64,000 nt of DNA from Enoplosus armatus (GCF_043641665.1 NC_092181.1:4316921-4380920), one strand, 5' to 3'. Shown: positions 39,490 to 53,584, counted from the stretch's first letter. Numbers and translations are program-made. Notes: generated by a model not told the origin, from the sequence alone.

Positions 39490-42400
39490 TATTTATTTTT
39501 ATTTTTTCTCTCGCTTTCTCTGTCCTCACCTTTGCTCAGCAGTATGAACTTTGGGTGAATAAATAGCAGCTATGTTTCAACTGTGTAAATGTGATATCAC
39601 TAGTAGACATGCTCTCACATGCTATATTTTTAACAAGTAGTCTGACCCAATACAGAAAGTAAAATATGATTTAGAGAGATGGAGGGTGGAAGCCAGGAAA
39701 AAAAAGAGAGTGGGAAAGTGAAATAAAGACATGTCTACGGCTATAAGAGTTTGTACTTTAATCGTGTAAAGAAGAGAGAGAAGCCTGGGAGACAAGAATG
39801 AACCAGGACAGAATGAGATGGAGAGATAGAGGGATGTGGGTGGAGATGTTGGAGAAAAGACAATAGTAACTACATTAGAAGCCCTGCAGCCTTAGGCACT
39901 GGCAATATTGCATTTCCTGCTGAGAAAAACAACATGAAAACAAGCCCACAAAGGAGAGGGAATTCACAGCTCTGACGATACGGAGCTGCTATTCACCGTT
40001 AACACATCAAGACAAACATGCAGCCAAGCCCACACCCACGAGTATGCAACCACATGGTTGCACGTGCAGAAACAGAGACAGACCAACACTCACACTGTTT
40101 ACAGAAACTAAATCTGCAAATCCCATATATTTAAGGATTCCATCTGAAGTCACAAAAAAAGAAAACGAGAGCCTACAGCCCTGCTAATGAAGATCACTGA
40201 AGTACACGTCAGGATTGGTCAGGGGGTGGTGTCAAAGTAAACATAACCAAATTGTGTGCCCTCATTATTTGGACAGTACACCGGTTCACATTTTTTCAAG
40301 ATTTTTCAGGTTTAAAACAATGCCCATACATGCCCATACGTACATTGAAACAGTTTTTCGGTCTCTGTATTTGTCCCTTCTCTCTATACTGGCTATAAAG
40401 AGACCCCATCTCAAAGTGACGGGGGGAACATCCACAGTCTTTGTTCGATTGTAAAAATACGCTCTCATTTCAGCAAAAGCTAATATGAGGCTTCAGAGGT
40501 CCGAGTTGGGTATTTGGATACAAATCAGGTGGGTATTTTCCAAATTCATAGTGTTTTTAGTAAATAATTTCATCTTTGTGTTTTCTTGCATCTCTTCCTC
40601 TTTGCGCTTTAAATTGGAGTGACTAAGAAGAAAGGAGACATTTGGGGAAACTGGCATGTAGGGGAACTGGGTCAACAAATGAACAGCTCAACCACAACAA
40701 CCACACCTTGCTAATGCTAATACCAACATGCGAATTAGCACTTTACCTAAAATACAGTTGAGGTTGAACAAATTGTCATTCGTTTTGCAGGCATTTGGTA
40801 ATAAACCAAAATACTGGACAGGTTGAAATTTTGACCTGCGAACAGCACCCGATGAAAAGTTAAGGGATTACTGAAGTTATTCAAATTCATCCTTATTACA
40901 CAGTTACTATACATGTCTTCTCTGCACACATGTGCATGTGCATGTGAGAGTGGATGTGCTGTAGAAGGCGGTGTATATAATTAACATGACCTTTAACTAC
41001 TGATCACACCGTCTGTTTACATGGGCTGTCTTTGGCCACTGGGGAGGACTGCTTTCATCCAGCACAGTGTGTGGGCATGTTTGTGTGTTCGGGGGCTCAT
41101 GTGAAAACGCATGCAAGTGCACCTATTTTCTTTTCTCATCACTTCATCTTAAGGAATTCATGAGGAAAGTAACTGCAAATGACCTTTATCATGCTAAGAC
41201 TTACTTGCCACAATGAGCAGCTTGAAATCAGATGATATCGTGTTCCACTATAGATTCAGACCCATGGGTGTAATGATTTATTTGTTACCAGGGAGAGGTA
41301 TGTGTAACTGTAGTACATTGTGTAACACAAAGGCACAGCTAGATATACAGCTGACTGCATGTAAAGTGCAACACAGGTGAAGTACATTTTTGTCTAAGCA
41401 GATTTGTTAGAAAGATTTAGGAGATTTTCTTTTCAGACAGCAGAAAGCACAAAGGAATATCTGGCAGACATTTTTTTTTTTAGAAGCACTGCCTTTCTAA
41501 AATATTGATTTATATACATTACATTCATGCTTAATGGTATGTGAAATATTTGAGAAATAACAGATAGATAGATGTATGATTTGGCACAATGGCTACTGCC
41601 ATAGAGGATCAAAACATGAGAATCACAAGTTAAGAACTATCCAGCTAACACAGAGGGAGTGCAGGTGCAGTAATGAACATTTTAGCATCTCACAGCACCA
41701 GTGACCTGCGCTGATGAATGCAAGTGACTCAATACACTTGACGAGGTGCTGCAAGTTCTGGCTTTCAAACCTCATTTTCCAGCATGTGCTCTGTGTTGAC
41801 ACACAACCAATCAGCCCACTGTAATTTCAGGACACTCCAATTCCCCCTCACTCACATTTTTGCTGAACATTTACAAAAATGCACATAGCAGAGATGTGGT
41901 GTAATTATTACAGTTATAGCTGTGGTGTCACATTAAGCAGCCAGAGAAGCAGACCATCAGCTTCATCAGCAGCCAAAGAGGCTTCTCCCTGTACTCAATT
42001 GCTGGGAGAGTCGAGTGGACAGTTCAGGAAACACAGGGCTAAATCAAGTCTGCAGTGCTATGTATGTTCATTATGTCTTTTGTCATCATTGCCAAAGCTG
42101 AACCTGCCTTGTGAAGACTGTCTATATCTGTTGAGAGGAAGAGTAAAAAGGCTCTGGTCAGCTACTGCCATATGCAAAGCTTAAAGGCAAGGAGTTCTCC
42201 CACAGAGGACAGCAGTAAAGGTTTTGCGGGGTAATTTATCCACACACTTGTGGGTTGTTCAGAGACGTACGTGTTGCTGTTTATTTTACACTCGGATGTA
42301 CCAACTTTTAGAATGTTTACTTTTTTTTTCATCTTTGTTTTGAACCCACCTCCCGGCAGGATTTGCTTGAGAAGAAGTTTGCAGTATTTGTGTCTTTGCA

Positions 42401-42689
42401 AAAGCTTAATTCCAGTTTAAAACACTGAGTGTTACAGGCATGAGCAGGAGCCAGCACCGAGGCGGTGGAGAAAGCCTCGAGATGGCCCTTAAGTAAAGAG
42501 GGCCGATCCATGGGAGAGCCATCACCACGACAACAGAAGCTAGAGGCCAGAGACTATGATGCACAGATGCAGATATCCGAGAAAGTGCATGTGCCCACTT
42601 GGCAACTTCACAGGTGGTGAAGCCATCTTGGAACATACGGTTCTCCATTTCTCTTAATACATGCATGGTCACAAGGTGTTGTGACCTTA
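37936..42689. other. intergenic, CT-rich patch and poly(A)-(AT) tract
   Basis: A CT-rich stretch at 38440-38900 yields Ser/Pro/Leu-rich chance frames. Within it CTCTAGTGGTCTATG (38860) and CTCCGGTGGTCCATA (38979) are loosely repeated about 120 bp apart. The poly(A)-(AT)n tract is at 39436. Confidence 0.5.
39436..39491. repeat. poly(A)32 followed by (AT)n
   Basis: Thirty-two A residues run directly into about 12 AT units. This may be the decayed tail of a retroposed sequence, but nothing recognisable lies to its left. Confidence 0.9.
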
Positions 42690-42805
42690 AGATTAATCAA
42701 CCAATTAGTCTATCAACAGAAAAGAAATAGACAATAATTGGTTAATCATCAATCAAGTACTTTTATCAAGCAAAAACGTCAAATAGTAGTCGGTTCCAGC
42801 AAAGA
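42690..42805 (+). repeat. dispersed repeat family D fragment
   Basis: GATTAATCAACCAATTAGTC, TATCAACAGAAAAGAAATAG, then GGTTAATCATCAATCAAG and ATCAAGCAAAAACGTCAAAT and GTTCCAGC, a degraded copy of the TAATCGATTA-type fish repeat. Confidence 0.45.
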
Positions 42806-44325
<1,520 letters not shown>

Positions 44326-44770
44326 TGTAGCCATGCTCGAGGCAGGGCACTAAGATGGCAATGCTTGGTCCAGACTGAAATAACACAGCAACAATTGGAT
44401 GGATCACCATGATATTTTTTACAGACATGCATGGTTCTCGGAGGACGAATCCTACTGACTTTGGTGATCTTCTGACTTTTCTTCTAGCGCCAACTTGAGG
44501 TTCACATTTGTGGTTTTGAGTGAAATGTCTCACAACTATTGGATGGATTGCCTTGAAATTTGGTACACAGAATCATGTTCCCCCAAAATTTATGATTAAA
44601 TAAGTGCAAAGCGAATTACATTCCCATCAGCCTCAGCCTCTGTATTTAGTGCTAATTAGCAAATATTAACAAGCTAACATGCTAAACTCAGATGGTGAAT
44701 ATTGCAAATGTTTTACCTGCTTAACAACAGCATGTTAACATTGTCATTTCAAACATCTCAGCAGCTATTT
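44326..44770 (+). repeat. dispersed repeat family A, copy 3
   Basis: Starts GTAGCCATGCTCGAGGCA and includes TTGGTCCAGACTGAAATAA, ATTGGATGGATTGCCTTG, ACATTCCCATCAGCCTCAGC and AGTGCTAATTAGCAAATATT. Same order and orientation as copy 2, with independent deletions. Confidence 0.7.
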
Positions 44771-45617
44771 TGTCCCCAAAATGAACCAACGGCTGTGGTT
44801 TGCACTTGTTCACATAGTGCCAGGATTTAGTCCACTGTAACTTATTGGTTTGGAGAAATGGAGACCAAACTGTGGTGATGATGTGCGCCACAGTCCTACA
44901 GCAGTGTAACGTCCATCTTTCAAAAAAGTAGTAAAAGTTATTGTTAAGATAGAAAAAGAAAAAGAAAAATGTCTGTGCCCAAGATATACCGTACATAGAA
45001 AAATAAACTACATATACACATAAAATCAAATCTACATATATGGTTAAATAATACAGAATGTAATCAAATTAATTAAATTAATGAAGTGAGAGAAAAGAGT
45101 GCAGGTAAAGGTGTGTCATATTATAAATGCACAGATGTTTTAAACTGCATACGAGGGTTTTATCTCACCAAGGTGGCTGTATGTTTGCTTGTCTGTTGCC
45201 ATTAGCAACCTGTTTTGCCTTGAGCTAAAGACCAAAAGGCCATAATGCATTCAGAACTGGAAACAAACCATGATTTTCCAACCCACCTGCTGTGGAAACA
45301 ATTCTCCCATGCCCACTATCCTCACATACCGGACACAGAGAGGATTAACAGACACACAGGCACCAAATCACCACTCACAATGCCACTTCAGCGCTGACTC
45401 TAATGAGTAAAAGAGATACAAGGGCAATTTCTAGATGACTTGTTCACTGTAAAATCACCCATGTTGTCAGATGGAAGGACAGTGCCAGAAGAGACACACC
45501 AAATCAATTTGCGTTCACAGTTTTCTCATTGAGGTGGCCTATTTTATATTCTGACATTATTTGGCTGTCTTCCATAGATTAGATTGTTATACAGCCAATT
45601 GGCATACATGCTTTTGT

Positions 45618-45635
45618 AAAAAAAAAAAAAAAAAA
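45618..45635. repeat. poly(A) run
   Basis: Eighteen A residues followed by a short TTG repeat near 45645. Confidence 0.85.
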
Positions 45636-46203
45636 GATTAATAATTGTTGTTGTTGTATATGGTGATGCTGATTAGATGAGTTGATTTTCCTGATTCATG
45701 TATTATATTTCTCATCTCACATGGGGGTACAGTATATTGACAATGTTGAAGGCCTATTGTGGTTAAAATGTTGGAAGAATAAAAGCATTGCAAGAATAAA
45801 ATAAACAAGGAAATGTGTGCTTTGCGTTTTTATTGGTTGTTTTTGTCTCAGCACCTGGCTGAATCTGTGGATGTATTTACCTTCCCTTTCTCTACGATTG
45901 TATGGCCCTTCTCTAGCAGTTTTATCACTGTTCAATTTGTCAGAGACCAGTAAGTTTTTTTTTTAAACCTGTCTGCCTGACAAACTGCACAATGCAGACA
46001 CATACAGACTTATCCTGATCCATAAAAGTACACACACACACAAACATGTGTGGGGCTGCAATTGGCTGGTGATCCGGGACCTGGGTGAGAAGAGAACAAT
46101 CAGTCTGGGATTTTAGATTCCGAATACTCGGGACGAACAGACCAGAGGCACAAATACACCCTAACATGAGCAGCATAACAATGACCTCTCCACATACAGC
46201 CTG

Positions 46204-46232
<29 letters not shown>
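46204..46232. repeat. (GT)n microsatellite
   Basis: About 14 GT units followed by GAGAGA. Confidence 0.9.
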
Positions 46233-46238
<6 letters not shown>

Positions 46239-47441
46239 GGTGGGCATCAGTGTGTGACTGTGAATGAATGAGAGAAACAAAAAGAAATACGGGTGTAATG
46301 AAAGTTAAAAAGAAAAAAAAAAGGAAGGAGTGATAGAGGGAGCACTGAAAACATGGACATCCACAGTGGAGGGAGAGAACTCACAGGGTTTAGAAGGCAG
46401 CAGATGGACCATTTCTACACCATTATGGATCAAAGATGCAATAACCTAGCAAACAATCCCCACATCTAAAATGTGGGCATGTGTGTGTTTGTGCTGTTAC
46501 ACACATGTTTAAGTGTGTGTGTAAAATGAGTTATTTTCACCCTTCATCTTAAACCCAAGAGTGGTTTTAAAAGCTTCCAGCGTTCACAATGAAATTCGAT
46601 TCGAGAACAGACTTGCACTTCAGCGCTTTCTGACATTTAGGATATGTATATATATTCACATCTAGCCAATAGTTTCACGCTACTTTTCTGTACTGTTCTG
46701 ATGTAAATGATGCACAGTTTTAGAAGCATTAAGCAATGTCAACAGAACAGGCTTAAAGAACAGGCAAACCTCTCGTTAATCCAACTTTTGAGTGTTTACA
46801 CATTCCCCCCAATGCTAGCCTTGTAGTCACATCATTAAAGTAATCTTGTTGCGTGTGTTAGATATCGTCACTCCGGCTTGGAATTACAACTCAGAGACTG
46901 ACGTTAACAACGTTTCAGACTCTGTTGCTCGCGATTACAGTCCAAACGATATGACCCCAACATGCCTTTTATGAAGTCGGAAATGCATTCAACCCTTGTT
47001 AGACCACAAGGATACATATAATGCATTTTTGGTAAGAAACACTGAATTAAGAATGTTTACGAGAAAACGTAAACAGGGCACCTTTACTATAGATATGCTT
47101 ACGCTGACAAAGATGACAGCTGTTGTGAAATAACTAGATGTAATGCTAATAAGCCAAATAAGTCAGGTGGGAGGTCTTTGACATAAAGCTGTCAAACATT
47201 TACAGCGTCCATACAAAGGCCATCTGTTGTTTGATGACATGCAGTGATTCGGTGAATAGAGAGAATAAATAAATAAACACAAGAACAGTCAGCGAATGAA
47301 TTTAGCACAGAATTCAGACCATTTTTGTATTTATGCATTTAACTGATTCAAAGCTAGTGTTGCACTTCATTTAACCAAGAGCCACATCTGGTTCATGCTT
47401 TAACAGCCCCGAACACAAAGCTCATTAAAAAGGCACTTCAA

Positions 47442-47480
<39 letters not shown>
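47442..47480. repeat. compound (CT)n-(CA)n microsatellite
   Basis: Five CT units followed by about 14 CA units. Confidence 0.9.
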
Positions 47481-47483
<3 letters not shown>

Positions 47484-47599
47484 CACATTCATGTTCACCA
47501 TGGTTAAAGCAGAAAACACTGTCATTTTAAGTAATACCATGTATTTTGTAAAAGCCGTTATATTCACAGGGCCATTCCCTATAAGGTGTAAAAATATTG

Positions 47600-47925
47600 T
47601 GAAAGGCTCAGAAGACAACTCTGGAAGTATCTGAGGGTGGCCTGGAGGAAGGACTTCCTTGCTGATGATTGATGACCCTTCGGTTCAGGTGTTCTGGGGG
47701 TACCTGGCTGTCTTGAGCACACCAGCATAATCTCTAAGATCATGAAGAATGCGAAGAGAAACCACGGTGACCTGGAAGTACTGTGGCTTGATCTAACCAA
47801 CGCCTACGGTCAATAACCCAATATCCCACAAGCTAGTAGAAGCAACACAGAAGACCTACCATGTCCCAGAGTGATTCCAGAAGCTCTTGCAGTGCTACTT
47901 CGACAAATTCAACATGGGTTTCATC
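47600..47925 (+). mobile_element. non-LTR reverse transcriptase relic, upstream part
   Basis: A 38-codon open stretch reads GVPGCLEHTSIISK, then GDLEVLWLDLTNAYG, typical of the finger/palm start of a fish non-LTR RT. After a frameshift it continues VEATQKTYHVPE, a stop, then FQKLLQCYFDKFNMGF. An upstream stretch RRQLWKYLRVAWRKDF also fits. The frame is broken by at least two stops and one indel. It is cut at 47926 by a SINE-like insertion, and the RT segment that normally follows is absent. The exact LINE family was not determined. Confidence 0.75.
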
Positions 47926-48039
47926 GGGGCGCCCAGTAGCTCACCTGGTAAAGCGGCCTTTGTTGCATGTCCTCCCTCATCTCTCTCTCCCACCTTTCCT
48001 GTCTCCCTTCAGCTGTCAATATATAATAAAGGTAAAAAG
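47926..48039 (+). mobile_element. truncated tRNA-derived SINE inserted in a LINE relic
   Basis: It begins with a tRNA-like head (GGCGCCCAGTAGCTCACCTGG; A-box-like TAGCTCACCTGG at 47937-47948) and passes straight to the typical fish SINE tail: TTTGTTGCATGTCCTCC, a CT-rich run, then ATAATAAAGG. The internal B-box part is missing. It sits between two pieces of the same RT reading direction, so it entered or replaced part of an older LINE. Confidence 0.7.
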
Positions 48040-48310
48040 ATGAACATGAACACCTGCCTGAGGAGATGGCTGGCCGTCCTGAGAAGTTTCTGCTCTATTG
48101 GCCTGTACAGCACAGGCTAGTAATATCCTTGGTCGAGGAGTACAAGGCACCAAAAACACGCCAAGCCATGATGCTGCGACACAATACAGATGCAAGGGTA
48201 CGCCTACAGTCGGCGGCAGGGGCTTTGCAGGGCAGTCGCTCTGGTGAGCTCTTGGGATTGAAGGCCTGGCTAGGAAGTGGCTGGTAGCCAACATCACCAG
48301 GCAGGCCACC
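48040..48310 (+). mobile_element. non-LTR retrotransposon relic, downstream part
   Basis: It reads NTCLRRWLAVLRSFCSIGLY, then in another frame SLVEEYKAPKTRQAMMLRHN. This matches the region after the RT in fish elements of the same type as the piece at 47600-47925. A large internal portion (estimated 200 or more codons) is missing between the two halves. The overlapping minus-strand open frame at 48016-48381 is a shadow of this. Confidence 0.65.
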
Positions 48311-49839
48311 CAACTCTGCCCGGTTTGGAGGGAGGTGCGTTGAGGGAGAGAAAGGGGGAGAGAGCGATGCCACTGGCTCACAGATGGCGCAGGGGCAAGT
48401 AAAGCGAGCTGGTTGCGATAACCCTCATCAAATGTACAGTAAGATAAATACCAGTATGCAACAGGCAGATAACCTTCCTAACTACGGCTTTACATCTGGC
48501 TAACTGGCAGCTAGGCTATATGGCCTGTGTAATGCATGTGATTAGAGGAACCGAAAGGAGAGGGGGAGGGAGAGCATGTGGTTCTTTCTCTCACATAGAG
48601 GTTATTAGCCCTGTGTTGTACATTGTTATTTGTTATCAGTTATAGTCCATTTATTTTTCTAATTGATAGGTACAGTATCAATTCTAACCCACTGTCAATT
48701 GGTGTTGACAGTGCGCAGAAGTCTGTTTGCTTGAGCTGCAACCAAGGGTGTGTAGCTGTTTGTGTGTATTTGTGTGGCAGAATTATCAGATTGTGTGTGT
48801 GGGAGGTTTGTTTTGATTGGAGTTTGATTTTGAAATCAGGATAAATGTATTCACAAATGAGTGCACTCTCTGTATATGGGAGTGAGTGGAATGGGTGTGT
48901 GTATGTGATTGTGTATGGTTGTGAACGTGCATGTGGGTTTTGTATAATCTTCATTTCATTATGTGCAACTGTAATTGAATCTCCAGCGTCAGCAGCGGCT
49001 GGCTGCGACTGTTGTTCCACTCTGTGAGGAAGTTGAATGTTGGAAGTGTTTGTGTGCGCGCCCATTTTTCATCGCGTGTGGAAGGGACCACCTCGGGGTT
49101 ACAAGAATTTATATACTCTTGTACATTTCCAGAAGAAGGATTAACATAGCAGGTCAGAGTATTTGCATGACTGCTGGCAGCAAAAAACCAAACAAAAAAC
49201 AAGCTAGAAGATATCCTCTCTGACAGAGACTGAACCTCCTCTATAGTTCTCTGCTGTTTCTTTAGGATATTGTGAGGCTTCTGATCCATAAGATTTGAGT
49301 AAAACATCATCACAGATATCAGCAGGAGTCCAACGTTGCTTTCCTGAATCTCTGCAAGGGCTCAGCTAGTTATTGAATCAATTTAGACAACAACAGCCAA
49401 AACACTAGAATATTTTCTGCTTTTCACCACGATTGAAATTGTAAATCACACATTTTGCCCTTGCGTTCACACCATTCACAGCTACAAACGTTAACTGGTG
49501 CATAGTCCAAATGACTGAACATGACAGCAAATCATAATTACAAATCAGACAAGAGAGGAAAACATTAGATCTCCCACTTGGGACATCAATGAATGAAAAA
49601 CACTGCAGAGAGTGAAAGAGTCACTAAGAGTCAACACCTTGTGACATTGTATGCCATTTTCCCCACTTTCAAACAATTGAAAGTATTATACTGTAGTACT
49701 GCATGTTCATAACCACTGGAAATGAAATTATTAAAAAGAAATCCAGATTGTAAAAGAAAATACAACATTTTCCTTTATATACATTCAAGTCCTGTCTCAC
49801 ACTGAGCTCTGCATAATTGAATCCAGTCAAACTAAGCAT

Positions 49840-49841
<2 letters not shown>

Positions 49842-49893
<52 letters not shown>
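49842..49893. repeat. (CA)n microsatellite
   Basis: About 26 uninterrupted units. Confidence 0.95.
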
Positions 49894-49896
<3 letters not shown>

Positions 49897-50051
49897 AAAA
49901 CATACCGCTGAGGGTGAGAGGAAAGCTCCCCAAAAAAAAGATGAAACCCAGGAATTTTCTTTGACACAAGCTGTTTAACACTTGTCTCTCTCACTCTGTG
50001 GTATCATTTAACTGCATGATGCAAATTTTTACGCATGCACACGCGCACATG

Positions 50052-50075
50052 TACACACACACACACACACACACA
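50052..50075. repeat. (AC)n microsatellite
   Basis: About 12 units, preceded by CACGCGCACATG. Confidence 0.85.
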
Positions 50076-51169
50076 TACATCATCCATTATTCACAGTGGA
50101 GGGCAGTGGGCATGATCGGACAGGGAGGCTGAGATGTCACCGCTCCAGCTGAAAAACCACACTGACACCACAAAGGCAAAGTCTATATTCAAATCAGCTG
50201 GCACTGTCACAGCCTGTCCTCAGAGCAGACTTAAAAGGGCTTAGAAGCAAACAGTCTGCAGATACAGAGTATTTTCCAAACTTAAAGACGATTCAACTGC
50301 TTTGATTTTCTATTGAATGAAGCATGTTTCCTGTGAGACGGGGATAAAGGCAAGGTTAGCGGAGAACAGTGCACATCCAGCAAAACGCAAACACACACAC
50401 ATACACACCAAAACACAACTGATCCCCAACTTTCACAACTTGAAAGATGTTACAGTCTTTGCGGCAAATAGAAAAAGAGAAAATATACAGATCCATGCCT
50501 GGAAAGAGACAGCCTGGGCAGGACAAAACGGTTTCATCAGGCAATACCCAGCTTGTAAGATATTGTGACAACATGTCAAAATAATTTCTCCAGTTCTCAT
50601 CAAACGTAAACATATTTCCTACATCACAGTGGAAGACAAACTGCGGGGGATACTGGCGGGAATGGAGCTTAGTGAAAGTTCAATCAGGATGATGACTTCA
50701 TTCACTTTCCCTGACTGCTTCATTCATTGATATACCTAACTTTTCACTCCAAGGACGAAGGCTGCAAGACAAAACTTCAGCCACGGGGGAAAAAAAAGGA
50801 TGCGATATTACCGGTCTGACATAAGCAATGAAGAATTAATGAGCAGAGCGATAATGAATTGTAAACAGTCGATGAAAGCAATGATGCAGCATGTAGTCTA
50901 ATAGAGTACTATTGTAAAAATAGATTAATAATGCTTCACTGCTTCTACTATTTGTTTTGCAGCTCAAAGTTTAACAAATGTGAGTTTTGCCCTGTACGTC
51001 TGCCAGAGGACGTGGCAACAATCTCTGTCAACCTATTTGCATCAATTGAAGCCTGTCTGATGGATGAATTCAAGAATGCTTTTCCTGTGTCAGTGCAAGC
51101 TCCAGCCAGGTCCTGCACATGCTGCCTGTAGCAACATCAAAGGGGGATCTTGCGTTTGGTGGGCTGAAT

Positions 51170-52680
51170 AAGTAAGCAAGTCACTTTATTTATACGGCAC
51201 CTTTCAAGAGCAGAACATCACAAAGTGTTTCACAAAAAAAAATAAGGCAACAGACATAACTACAGACTAAGAAGAAAAAAAAACATAGAAATGAATTAAG
51301 ATAAAAGTAAATTGTCTTAAAGGTCTTAACAACTGGGTTTTGACTTGCTTTTTAAAGGTGTCCAAAGATCTTAAGTCCAAAGGGTTCCAAAGTTTAGGTT
51401 TAGTTTAGTTTGCTCCTTTAGTTTTCAGCCTGGATGGAGAAACAACCAACAAACCCTGATCAGGGGACCTTAGAGACCTGCTGGTAATATAGGGCTGCAG
51501 TAGATCATGTATAGATAATAGATAATGTATAGATAATGTAAGCAGGTGCCTGAACATGCAAGGCTCTATAAGTGATCACAAGAACCTCGAATTGGATTCT
51601 GAATTTGATGGGGACCCAGTGAAGAAAAATCAAGTTCAGTGTCACATCAAAGTTTTTGAAGGACCTGGTCAAAAGCTCAGCAGCTGCTTTTTGGACCACT
51701 TGTAAAAGGTCCAGGGATGCTTTGCTGAGGCAGGTGAAGAGGGAGTTATAATTGTCAAGACAGGGTGAGATAAAAGTGTGAATTATCATTTCTACCTCTG
51801 CTTGAGACACAATGGGCCTGAGTTTTGCAATTCAACGAATCAAACGCATGACATGTTGGTCCAGACTCAGACCCTGGTCCATAGTGACACCTAAGTTTTG
51901 TGGGGAGGATGTAACAAAAGAGGAAATGGAACCGAGACCTTCCATTTGTTTTGTCAGCACTGAGCTGTAGGAGTTTAGGTAGTTATTTAAAACAGACTAT
52001 TTTGCTTCATTTTGAGGCTTAAATGAGATTTATAACTGAATATCATCTGTGCAGCAGTGGTAGGTGTGTAACTGTCTTATTATCAGACCAAGGGGAAGTA
52101 TATACAAAGTAAACAGAATAGGACCAAGGACAGAACCTTGGGGCACACCACAATACAGAGTTTCATATGAATATTATTTTGCCAATTAATATTTGCCAAC
52201 AGCAACTGAGAAACCCCTATCAGAGAGGCAGGGGGAGAAGCACTGCATGGCTGACCCAGAGATACCCAGCCGCTGTCTGTCGATTAGGATACTGTCTAGA
52301 GTGTCAAAAGCTGCACAACAAAACTCTCTCCTGCATCACCATGCTTCAAGACATCATTTGAGACTCTGAGAAGAGTGGTGTCTGATGAGTGCAACAGACG
52401 GAGCCAGATTTACTTGTCAGAGATATTATGCTTGTCAATACAAATACAATTGGGGTAGAGAAGGGGGGTAGGGTCAAGATTTTTTCAGAAGTTGTTGAAT
52501 AACACCTTATTTGAAATAAGCAAAGACATGACCAGATATCAGAGAATTGTTGATTATAGAGAGCACACAAGGACCAATAGAGCCAGTGACATTTTTAAAC
52601 AGAGATGTTGGTAAGATGTAAAGAAGGGCTAGAGGAAGTTTTCACGGAGTTAACCATGTTTGTGAGATCTGAGTGTAATT
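51170..52680 (-). mobile_element. 5'-truncated L2/Rex-like LINE with degenerate reverse transcriptase
   Basis: Read on the minus strand this carries RT motifs in order: AAFDTLD (motif A, 52295-52316), SDRGFSVAVGK (about 52195-52230), [13 protein letters not shown] (52111-52149), a catalytic-box relic CTDD where YADD is expected (about 52041-52055), and a thumb region with AEVEMIIHTFIS and LHWVPIKFRIQF (51505-51810). A stop follows the CTDD box and the frame shifts more than once, so it is dead. The low-coordinate end matches the usual 3' tail of such fish elements. The 5' limit is uncertain. Confidence 0.85.
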
Positions 52681-52739
52681 GAAGAAAAAAAAGACGGACA
52701 AGACAAGTCGAAGTTTAAACCCTACCCAACCTCTCACCT

Positions 52740-53190
52740 CCACACACCTTGCCAATTGCTGCATGAACTGATGAGCGTGTTTGTCAGGTTTAGCATACTG
52801 ATGCCCTGGAGGCTGCTGACACTGCCCACAATTTGCTGCTTGTGGGTGGATCTATTCCCTGATCAATTAAAATGCATTTACTGCTTGCTTTTAATGGTTG
52901 CTGCAGTTAGTTGAAATAGATTGGTGCAGAAGCCTGTGATTAGAGTTTTATTTCAGCAGTAAAACAATAAGCTGTAGTTTACCTTCATTCATTCCGATTA
53001 ATTACACAACAGGTGTGATTGGTAATCACTGTGATTTTCACTGAGTTCATTGATTCAAACTTTGCTTGCTGTGGCACCCACCTGTCCATTACTGCCTCAA
53101 ACCCCGTTATGGAGATGCAAATTTGCTTCAAGCAAATAAAGCTGATGCCAACATTTAACAATTACATTGCCCACAGCCAGCAGCGTCAAA
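52740..53190. promoter_or_regulatory. candidate conserved non-coding element
   Basis: Non-repetitive, balanced composition with a dense set of factor-like sites: an octamer ATGCAAAT (53115-53122), GATTAATTA near 52996, AACAATTACATTG near 53157 and TGATCAATTAAAATG near 52859. It lies between a dead LINE and a family C repeat. This is a guess from composition; conservation was not tested. Confidence 0.2.
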
Positions 53191-53281
53191 ACTCCATCGA
53201 GAAGAAAAGTGTTCATATTGGGCCATCAGAGGGCTGTGTTGCTGAGCGATAATAAGAGCTGTGAGGAGGGACATGCTATCT

Positions 53282-53545
53282 TGGCCGCCCCAGGTTCTGG
53301 AAGTTAAAAGTACATTTGTTTTTTCCCATAAGATAATGTTACGTGACTCGCAGTTGCAGCACTTCTATCGCTTGGATCAGCATGAAATTCACTTTTGAAA
53401 TCATCAGTACAAAACATGAACAACTGCGTTAGAAAATATCAGGTTCTTTGATTAAAAAAGTCAAAGGTACACGCCTGCATGCATAAAAACGGGAGAGGTT
53501 AACTATGACTCCCAAGGTGCATTTTGGCAAGAGGCATCATAGAAT
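53282..53545 (+). repeat. dispersed repeat family C, copy 2
   Basis: GGCCGCCCCAGGTTCTGGAA start, AATGTTACGTGACTCGCA, AGAAAATATCAGGTTCTT and GACTCCCAAGGTGCATTTTG, in the same order as copy 1. By-eye identity is roughly 75-85 percent over 250 bp with small indels. It is followed 40 bp later by a 21-base C run. Confidence 0.65.
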
Positions 53546-53584
53546 CCATAGAATAAACAAAGAGGGGAAAAAAGGTGAGAATAA

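Larger units (their letters stand above)
44771..47599. other. intergenic, CpG-bearing patch
   Basis: Mostly AT-rich. The stretch 46770-47060 has more CpG than its surroundings and could be a younger insertion, but its ends are not clear. Confidence 0.4.
48311..51169. other. intergenic with CA arrays
   Basis: GT-rich patches near 48740-48930 generate overlapping chance frames on both strands. No recognised gene or repeat besides the microsatellites. Confidence 0.5.

Noticed and set aside
46770..47060. Young transposon with TIRs
   Set aside because: CpG content is somewhat raised, but no matching inverted ends or target duplication could be found.
48016..48381. 121-codon minus-strand frame as a gene
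   Set aside because: It overlaps the SINE and LINE relic whose coding sense is the plus strand, and it shows no domain.
51505..51810. 101-codon minus-strand frame as a host gene
   Set aside because: Sequence matches the RT thumb of a LINE; it is part of the dead element at 51170-52680.
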